In this document: positions 58,889 through 64,000 of the stretch, piece by piece
How positions within the stretch are numbered: the stretch's first letter is position 1
Layout: each line of letters starts with the position of its first letter
NCBI RefSeq assembly: GCF_018332715.1
Contig: NZ_BOQP01000011.1
Span: 124,001-188,000, forward strand
From: Winogradskya consettensis
GTDB lineage: Bacteria > Actinomycetota > Actinomycetes > Mycobacteriales > Micromonosporaceae
Direction of reading: 5' to 3'
DNA length: 64,000 bases
The notes under the pieces: generated by a model
What the model was told of the DNA's origin: nothing
The model's database searches: none
The model's input: only the letters and a program-made list of their open reading frames with translations
Made by a program: the position numbers and the translations under genes

Positions 58889-59278
58889 ATGGAGCACTAC
58901 ACGATCGCCACGATTGCCGAGAAGAATCCCGACTTCCGCCAGGTGCTGTGGACGGGTAAACACACCCAGCTCGTCGTCATGACGATCCCGCCGGGTGGCG
59001 AGATCGGCGAGGAGGTCCACGAGGTGGACCAGATCCTCACGTTCGTGAGCGGCGTCGGCGAGGCCAAGGTCAGCGGCCAGACCCGCAAGGTCGCCCAGGG
59101 TGACCTCGTGGTGGTGCCCGCCGGCCACAAGCACAACTTCGTGAACGACGGCCCCAACCCGCTGGTCCTCTACACGGTCTACGGGCCGCCGGAGCACGCT
59201 GAGGGTGCCGTTCACAAGACCAAGGAAGAGGCCGACAAGCTCGAAGAAGCCGGCAAGGACGAGCCGCCGGCGAGCTGA
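58889..59278 (+). CDS. Cupin-domain protein
   Basis: A 129-residue single cupin. Motif 1 is GEIGEEVHEVDQILTFVSG (one His with Glu ligands) and motif 2 is GDLVVVPAGHKHNFVNDGP. The C-terminus is a charged helix (KTKEEADKLEEAGKDEPP). The sequence closely follows widespread small cupins of unknown substrate. ATG 58889 is chosen; an upstream frame reaches 58856. It is followed by a strong terminator. Confidence 0.9.
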   Translation: MEHYTIATIAEKNPDFRQVLWTGKHTQLVVMTIPPGGEIGEEVHEVDQILTFVSGVGEAKVSGQTRKVAQGDLVVVPAGHKHNFVNDGPNPLVLYTVYGPPEHAEGAVHKTKEEADKLEEAGKDEPPAS

Positions 59279-59290
59279 TCACGCCCGAGC

Positions 59291-59346
59291 GTCACGGTGC
59301 CGGGGCCGGCTGTGGCCCCCCAGCCAGCCGGCCCCAGCGCCGTGAC
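59291..59346 (+). terminator. Strong terminator after the cupin gene
   Basis: The arms GTCACGGTGCCGGGGCCGG and CCGGCCCCAGCGCCGTGAC pair over ~19 nt with two mismatches, with a further CTG/CAG extension into the loop. Confidence 0.8.
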
Positions 59347-59374
59347 GAGGGGTTGAGCCGGGCCGAACCTTACT

Positions 59375-59388
59375 CTTGACGCTTCAAG
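59375..59388 (+). promoter_or_regulatory. Candidate MarR operator
   Basis: CTTGA-CGCT-TCAAG is an inverted repeat with 5-bp arms that includes a TTGACG -35-like hexamer, ~100 bp upstream of the marR-type gene. Palindromes overlapping -35 are typical autoregulatory sites. Confidence 0.5.
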
Positions 59389-59485
59389 AAAGTCGATCGA
59401 CGGGATCCGTTGTTTACCCGTTGTTTGCCTGAGGCGTGGGAGCCCCGTGCAACACGGCGTGCCGGGCGCTTACTAACCTGCTGCC

Positions 59486-59947
59486 ATGGACGAGCCGCGG
59501 TGGTTGACCGACGAGCAGCAACAGGCGTGGCGCAAACTGGTCGAGGTGCTCGTCAAGGTCCCGGCCGCACTCGAGGGCCAGCTCCAGCGGGACGCCGGTC
59601 TCACCCACATGGGCTACCTCGTCCTGTCGACCCTCTCGGAACGCGACGACCGCCGCCTCCCGATGAGCCGCCTCGCCAAGAAGGCCAGCGCCTCCCTCTC
59701 CCGCCTCTCCCACGTGGTCGCCCGCCTGGAAGCCCAGGGCTGGGTCCGCCGCGAACGGGACCCGGAGGACGGTCGCGTCCAGATCGCCGTCCTCACCGAG
59801 GACGGTTACGCCAAGGTCGTCGAGGCCGCACCCGGCCACGCCGACTCGGTCCAGCAGCTGGTCTTCGACCGCCTGACCACTCCACAGGTACGCCAGCTGA
59901 CCAAACTCTGCGAAGCCCTCCTCGACGCCCCCGACGAACCCCGCTAG
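59486..59947 (+). CDS. MarR-family transcriptional regulator
   Basis: A 153-residue dimeric regulator with the full MarR pattern: N-terminal helices (EQQQAWRKLVEVLVKVPAAL), winged helix (LPMSRLAKKASASLSRLSHV as recognition helix), wing (GWVRRERDPEDGRVQIAVLT, with the D-x-R signature) and a C-terminal dimerisation helix. TAACCT lies 6 nt before the ATG, indicating a probable leaderless start. It likely represses itself through the upstream palindrome. The regulated neighbour is unclear, since flanking genes face other directions. Confidence 0.92.
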   Translation: MDEPRWLTDEQQQAWRKLVEVLVKVPAALEGQLQRDAGLTHMGYLVLSTLSERDDRRLPMSRLAKKASASLSRLSHVVARLEAQGWVRRERDPEDGRVQIAVLTEDGYAKVVEAAPGHADSVQQLVFDRLTTPQVRQLTKLCEALLDAPDEPR

Positions 59948-60663
59948 TCGTCGACCATCAGCCAGTCACCCGGCAGAGCCCGGCGCACCGCGGTGACGGC
60001 CTCGGCGTTGTCCGCCCGGACCCAGAGCCAGTGGCCCGCGTCCTCGCGAAGGATCGCGCCCAGCCCGCTGAACCACCGCATCGGCTTCCCGTCAGGATCG
60101 GCCCAGAGAACGTAGTCCGGCATCGGCAGCCGCCGGAACCGCTGCTCCAACGTCACGACGGCCTCGTCGTCGAGCTCCCGGTTGTCGACCGGACCGTCAT
60201 CGCCGGCCAGCATCCACTCCGACAAAACCATCTCCACGCAGGCCAGCGAGACGCGGTCGAGGTAGGGCCGCCAGCCCGACTCCAGCCGCAGCAGCACAGG
60301 CGGGTCAGGCTCCGCGATCGCCGAAAGCGGGATGCCCCACTGCACGACATTTTGGTTCTCGACCCGGAAGACCAGCACCTCGCCGCTGTAATCGAGGTAG
60401 ACCCGATCGGGGCTGAGCAGGACATCCTGGCTCCGGGTCAGATCAAAACGCCTGCCGATCCGACGGTACGCCGTCAGCAGCGCCTCCGGAAACCCGAAGC
60501 CCAGCGCCGCCTCGGCAGAACGGAGCTCAGCATCGCCGTAACCGTCCTTCTCGAGCAGCGGAGTCGCATACCGCTCAGCGAACATCTCCACGAAACGCCA
60601 CGCCCCGGCAGCATCCCGCACCGCCAACTCGAGCGCCGCGTGCAACTCAGCTTCCTCGTCCAC
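59944..60663 (-). CDS. SMI1/KNR4-family protein
   Basis: A 239-residue protein with SMI1/KNR4 (SUKH) features: SAEAALGFGFPEALLTAYRR, then strands LLSPDRVYLDYSGEVLVFR, QNVVQWGIPLSAIAEPDPPV and WMLAGDDGPVD. SUKH proteins are often immunity factors to contact-dependent toxins, but many stand alone as here; no toxin is adjacent. GTG 60663 is supported by TATCGT 6 nt upstream (leaderless); a longer frame to 61011 would run into the divergent gene. The last 4 bp overlap the MarR gene. Confidence 0.83.
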   Translation of the reverse strand: MDEEAELHAALELAVRDAAGAWRFVEMFAERYATPLLEKDGYGDAELRSAEAALGFGFPEALLTAYRRIGRRFDLTRSQDVLLSPDRVYLDYSGEVLVFRVENQNVVQWGIPLSAIAEPDPPVLLRLESGWRPYLDRVSLACVEMVLSEWMLAGDDGPVDNRELDDEAVVTLEQRFRRLPMPDYVLWADPDGKPMRWFSGLGAILREDAGHWLWVRADNAEAVTAVRRALPGDWLMVDD

Positions 60664-60782
60664 GCCCACACGATATCGACGCCCGGTCACCCCGTCGCCT
60701 CTCGGAACCCGCCCACTGAAGCGCGCGCCGAGGGCCGAGAAAATCGTTCCCGGGTTCCGGCGAATGGTGATAGACATCCCGG

Positions 60783-61544
60783 GTGCCCGAGATCCTGGAC
60801 TTCCCCGAGCTGCTGCGCCTGATCGACGAACGGTCCGACGCCTTCCGCGCCACGATCGCCGCCGCGCCCAGCCTCGACGTCGTCGTACCCACCTGCCCCG
60901 AGTGGACGCTGTTCGACCTGGCCGAGCACATCGGAACCGGCCGCCGATCCTGGGCCGCCACCGTCGCCGCCGGACCCGCCGAGACAAAGGCCGACCTGCC
61001 GCCCGACACACCCGAGGCGCCCCGCGACGACCGCGAAGCCCTGCTCACCTGGCTGGCCGACTCCACTCAGGAACTGGTCGACGCCCTGCGGAAGGCGGGC
61101 CCGGACAGCACCTGCTGGAACTGGTGGGCCGACTCCCAGTCCCCGCCGACCACCGGCGCCGTCGCCCGCCACCAACTGCAACAATTCGTGGTTCACACGT
61201 ACGACGCCCAGCTCACCATCGGCACCCCGCAACCCCTCCCAACCGCCGCAGCCTTCGACGGCGTCGACGAGTTCAACCTCACCTGCGTCGCCACCACCAC
61301 CCCCTGGCCCCACGCCCCCGCCACCCTCGACTTCCACGCCACCGAAGGCCGCACCTGGCGAGTACACCTCTCCACCGCCGGCGCCCGCATCTCCACCCCC
61401 GACGAAACCCCAGCCGACGTCACCATCACCGCCACCGCCAGCAACCTGGTCCTGAACTTCTACGACCGCATCCCCCTCGACACCCTGTCGATCGAGGGCG
61501 ACCGCCGCAGCCTCGACCAGCTGGTCGCCTGGGACCGCAGCTAA
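60783..61544 (+). CDS. Maleylpyruvate isomerase-family (mycothiol-dependent, DinB-like) protein
   Basis: A 253-residue protein of the mycothiol-dependent maleylpyruvate isomerase N-terminal (DinB-like) family. The four-helix domain (~5-150) includes VVVPTCPEWTLFDLAEHIGT, whose His, together with later His/Glu residues (ARHQLQQFVVHTYDAQ), forms the metal site. A C-terminal SCP2-like domain follows (~175-250; VTITATASNLVLNFYDRIPL). Most members transfer or isomerise using mycothiol or have unknown reactions. The GTG start has TAGACA 6 nt upstream. Confidence 0.87.
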   Translation: MPEILDFPELLRLIDERSDAFRATIAAAPSLDVVVPTCPEWTLFDLAEHIGTGRRSWAATVAAGPAETKADLPPDTPEAPRDDREALLTWLADSTQELVDALRKAGPDSTCWNWWADSQSPPTTGAVARHQLQQFVVHTYDAQLTIGTPQPLPTAAAFDGVDEFNLTCVATTTPWPHAPATLDFHATEGRTWRVHLSTAGARISTPDETPADVTITATASNLVLNFYDRIPLDTLSIEGDRRSLDQLVAWDRS

Positions 61545-61892
61545 CGACTGCCCGGTGAACTGCTCATCCTGACGGGCTCAGACAGCGGTTCCGGCCAGGG
61601 CAACGGTCTCCTGCCACGGGCGCGCAGCGACGGCCGGGTCCTGACCGACCGTGTCTTGCCCGGCTCGGCTCGGCCCGGCTCGGCTCGGCTCGGCCCGGCC
61701 CTGCCCCGAGCGATCCGGGCTGGCCCTGCCCGGACAAGCCTGGCCTGACCGATCCGGCCCCAACCGGCCCCAACTGGTCCGATCCAGCCAACCGGCCCGG
61801 CTTGGCCCGGCTTACGGGCGGGCGAGCCATTGGTTCGTTCCAGGCCCTCTACCAGCCTGAACACGTCTCGCCTGCTTACCGCAGTTGCGGCA
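61545..61892. other. Intergenic region with GC-rich simple repeats
   Basis: About 350 bp between convergent genes with no credible frame. It has a run of GGCTC/GGCCC pentamers at ~61666-61700 and diffuse CCGGCCCC repeats to ~61800. No clear terminator stem was picked out. Confidence 0.5.
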
Positions 61893-64000
61893 TCAGAAGC
61901 GGCCGCCACCACCCCGACGTCCACCGCCGCCGCCACCACCCCCGCCGCTTCCACCGGTGCGACGGCCGCGGGTGGAGCTGCCGCCGAAGCCGCCGCCGGA
62001 CCAGCCGCCGCCGTGCGAGCGCCCGCCGCCCCCGCCGCCCGAGAGAATGCCGCCGAGAACCGCGCCCGCGAACGCGCCCGCGTCGAAGCCGCCCCGCTGG
62101 CCGCCGTAGCCAGATCCGCCACCGCTGAACCCACCGCCGCTGAACCCACCGCCGCCGAAGCCGCCGCCGCCGCCGGACCAGGACTGCACGTCGGCGTGGG
62201 CGGATCGGCCGGCGGAAGAGGCGAGACTCTGGGCCTGCTGGGCGTGGTTCAGGGCGGCTGCGGGGTCGGAGGAGGCGAGGGACTCTGCGAGGGCCAGGTG
62301 GCGTTCGGCCTCCGACAAGGATCCGCGGGCGCCTGCGTTGACCGCCCCGCGCCGGGTGGAGATGAAGTCGGCTGCCGCGGCCACCTCGGCGCGGGCCACC
62401 GGTAGGGCCTGGTTGAGCTGGGTCTGGATGCGGGCGGACCGTTCGGCTGCGTCCTGCGCGTTGGCGAGTGCGCGGTCGAGGATGGCGTCGGCGGACTGCA
62501 GCGTGGCGACCGCCTGCACGGGGTCCGTCCTGGTGGCGGAAAGTTGTCCCCGCACGGAGGAGAGCGCCGTCTCTGCCCCAGCAACCGCGGCGGAAAGGTC
62601 AGCCTGTGCGGACAGGGCGTGTGCTGCGGCGATCTCCGATTCCAGTTCGGCGATGAGGGCGTCCGCGGCGCTACGGGCCGTCACCACGTCGCCGGCCGCC
62701 CGGTGCACGGCTGCGACAAGTTTTTCAGCCTGCGATACAGCCTGTTCTGCCGCCCGCACAGCCAGCGCGGCCTCCGCCCGATTGCCGCCCGGCACCATCG
62801 AAGACCCATGCCCGGCCGGAGATGCCGGCTCGGCTGGAGATACCGGCTCGGCCGGAGATGCCGATCCGGCTGGAGATACCGGCTCGGTAGGAGATAGCGG
62901 CTCGGTAGGGGATGTGGGCGTGGACGCCAGCGCGGCGCGGGCCTGGTCGATCGCTGTGGCGGTGAAGTGGAGGCGTTCTCGGGCCTGTTCGATGTTGCTG
63001 GAGACGGCGTTGACGGTCTGTCCCGCGTACTGATCAATGAGGTTTTGAAGTGCTGTGACCGCTGCGGGAAGCGTGCCCTCCACGGCCAGCTTGCGGGCCT
63101 GGACCTCGGTGGCAGCCTGATCGGCCCGGCCCTCCAGATCGCGGAGCTGGTCGAAGGCTTCCGATTCGGCGTCGAGGCGCTCGTCGGCTGCCTTGCACCG
63201 GGCAATGATCTCGCCCAGGATGCGCCGCCGCGCCGGTTCGTCGGGTGCGGGGGTGTCCTCCAGCGTCATCCGCAGCCGGAACGCTTCCGCGACGTCCTTG
63301 CGCGAGGCCTCCAGCGCTGTCCGGAACCGGGCAGTCTCACCGGTGCCGTATTGCGCGGCCGCCAGGGAGAGCTCGCTCTCGCTCTCGCGCAGATCGTCGT
63401 CCAGCTCGATGAGCAGCGCATTCGCCTCAGCCGTCAACGCCTCGGTCGAGGGCCCAGAAGGCACAGAAGGCCCGGAACCCCCAGAGGCCCCAGAACCCCC
63501 AGAACCCCCAGAACCCCCAGAAGACCCAGAAGGCCCAGAAGACCCAGGGGCCCAGGCGGCCCCGCCTGGCTGCCCCGAACGACCGGCAGGGGACGAAGCC
63601 CGGCGACGACGCCGCAGAAAGACCCAGATCAGGGCGCCAATGATGATCACGGCGAGAAGCACGACGATCCAGACGCCGGAGCCGCTGCCCGCACCGGCAG
63701 CGTCCTGGTAGCCCGACGCGGCGGCCACGACAGCGCCCGACCAGTCGCTCTTGGCCAAAGCGGGCTCGATGTCCTGCGACGCGACGTCGGCGAGTTCATC
63801 GTCGGTGATGCGGGAGTCGCCAGGGAACGAATACGCGTACGCCCGGTCACCGGTGGCGACCGCGAGGAGCGCATCCCGGTCTCCCAGATCGCTGAGCTGG
63901 GCGGTCTGGTCCGTCCAGGTCTGGGCGGCGGTGCCGTCGAAGGAGTCGACGAAGACGACGAAGAGCTGGATGCCGGTCGATTTCTGCAGCGAGGCCAGCG
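61893..64000 (-). CDS. TPM-domain membrane protein (N-terminus outside the window)
   Basis: The frame is open to the right edge, so the start is missing. Visible first is the end of a TPM domain (STGIQLFVVFVDSFDGT, LLAVATGDRAYAYSFPGD), normally extracytoplasmic. A membrane helix follows (VWIVVLLAVIIIGALIWVFL), then a long cytoplasmic region of Ala/Glu-rich coiled coils (~420 residues) interrupted by S-P-x-E-P repeats. The tail is extremely Gly/Ser-rich, ending GGGRRGGGGRF. This is the layout of YgcG-like TPM proteins in actinobacteria, some linked to photosystem-repair TPM in plants; function here is unknown. Confidence 0.85.
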   Translation of the reverse strand, partial: LASLQKSTGIQLFVVFVDSFDGTAAQTWTDQTAQLSDLGDRDALLAVATGDRAYAYSFPGDSRITDDELADVASQDIEPALAKSDWSGAVVAAASGYQDAAGAGSGSGVWIVVLLAVIIIGALIWVFLRRRRRASSPAGRSGQPGGAAWAPGSSGPSGSSGGSGGSGGSGASGGSGPSVPSGPSTEALTAEANALLIELDDDLRESESELSLAAAQYGTGETARFRTALEASRKDVAEAFRLRMTLEDTPAPDEPARRRILGEIIARCKAADERLDAESEAFDQLRDLEGRADQAATEVQARKLAVEGTLPAAVTALQNLIDQYAGQTVNAVSSNIEQARERLHFTATAIDQARAALASTPTSPTEPLSPTEPVSPAGSASPAEPVSPAEPASPAGHGSSMVPGGNRAEAALAVRAAEQAVSQAEKLVAAVHRAAGDVVTARSAADALIAELESEIAAAHALSAQADLSAAVAGAETALSSVRGQLSATRTDPVQAVATLQSADAILDRALANAQDAAERSARIQTQLNQALPVARAEVAAAADFISTRRGAVNAGARGSLSEAERHLALAESLASSDPAAALNHAQQAQSLASSAGRSAHADVQSWSGGGGGFGGGGFSGGGFSGGGSGYGGQRGGFDAGAFAGAVLGGILSGGGGGGRSHGGGWSGGGFGGSSTRGRRTGGSGGGGGGGGGRRGGGGRF
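62824..62913 (-). repeat. 18-bp minisatellite in the TPM gene
   Basis: Five 18-bp units (plus strand, around ACCGGCTCGGCTGGAGAT) encode S-P-A/T-E-P-x hexads in a linker between coiled coils. The repeat is in frame. Confidence 0.85.
63481..63550 (-). repeat. 9-bp tandem repeat in the TPM gene
   Basis: Runs of a 9-bp unit (plus strand CCAGAACCC, drifting to CCAGAAGGC) encode a G-S-G/S-G-G linker just after the membrane helix. Confidence 0.75.

Overview
The window is very high G+C DNA with dense genes, frequent GTG starts, many 1-4 nt start/stop overlaps and leaderless-looking starts. Together with a complete type IV pilus locus of the kind known from zoospore-forming actinomycetes, a mycothiol-type maleylpyruvate isomerase family protein, FxSxx-COOH RiPP genes and a type VII secretion effector module, this points to a filamentous actinobacterium of the Micromonosporaceae, most likely Actinoplanes or a close relative. 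That assignment is inference from content.

Layout. 1-1413: tail of a beta-propeller protein and a MerR regulator. 1573-13766 (minus): one pilus locus, pilB-pilT-pilC-pilA-pilD-pilM-pilN-pilO, a small protein and three minor prepilins; two of these carry adhesion-like domains (four Ig-like repeats; a ricin-type lectin domain). 13850-16939: GlxA-type AraC regulator divergent from an MFS transporter, then a secreted snapalysin-like protease. 17083-25285: an STAS protein, a TPR/NB-ARC-like protein with degenerate nucleotide-binding motifs, a secreted five-repeat FG-GAP protein, a membrane GGDEF-EAL protein, and the key locus: an FxSxx-COOH RiPP precursor coupled to a stand-alone HExxH peptide hydroxylase-like protein, with two small divergent genes. 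25300-30747: DUF427, a three-gene coupled operon centred on a Cas4/AddB-type Fe-S nuclease, and a GAF-GAF-PP2C phosphatase.

30748-31607 is a repeat-rich non-coding stretch. 31608-37770 is accessory in character: SRPBCC protein, a Prim-Pol primase with a LexA-box-like site at its start, a DUF4352-type membrane protein, a beta-family protein divergent from an SF1 helicase, and a MarR-type regulator. 38166-40302 is a type VII secretion toxin-immunity module (YbaB-like, EspC-like, WXG/DUF6883 toxin, DUF4926 immunity). 40372-42552: bluB under a cobalamin riboswitch, with a tandem-repeat array upstream, and a membrane metallopeptidase. 42907-47401: a hypothetical gene and a GntR / NCS1 permease / hydantoin-racemase-like / SDR operon. 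47402-47779 is a decayed membrane-protein gene. 47876-52186 is a large helicase-nuclease.

52167-64000: ECF sigma factor with anti-sigma-like membrane protein, a second GlxA regulator divergent from a cupin, a Mrr-like protein with altered catalytic residues, a PAS-GGDEF-EAL protein with a broken GGDEF motif, a cupin, a MarR regulator with a putative operator, an SMI1/KNR4 protein, a maleylpyruvate-isomerase-family protein, and the C-terminal part of a TPM-domain membrane protein running off the right edge.

Two features cut across the window. In-frame 15/18/24-bp minisatellites occur in at least seven genes, and 17-18-bp ones occur between genes. At least eight genes have a TAnnnT box 6-7 nt before the start codon, suggesting leaderless transcription. 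No tRNA, rRNA, insertion sequence, integrase or CRISPR array was recognised.
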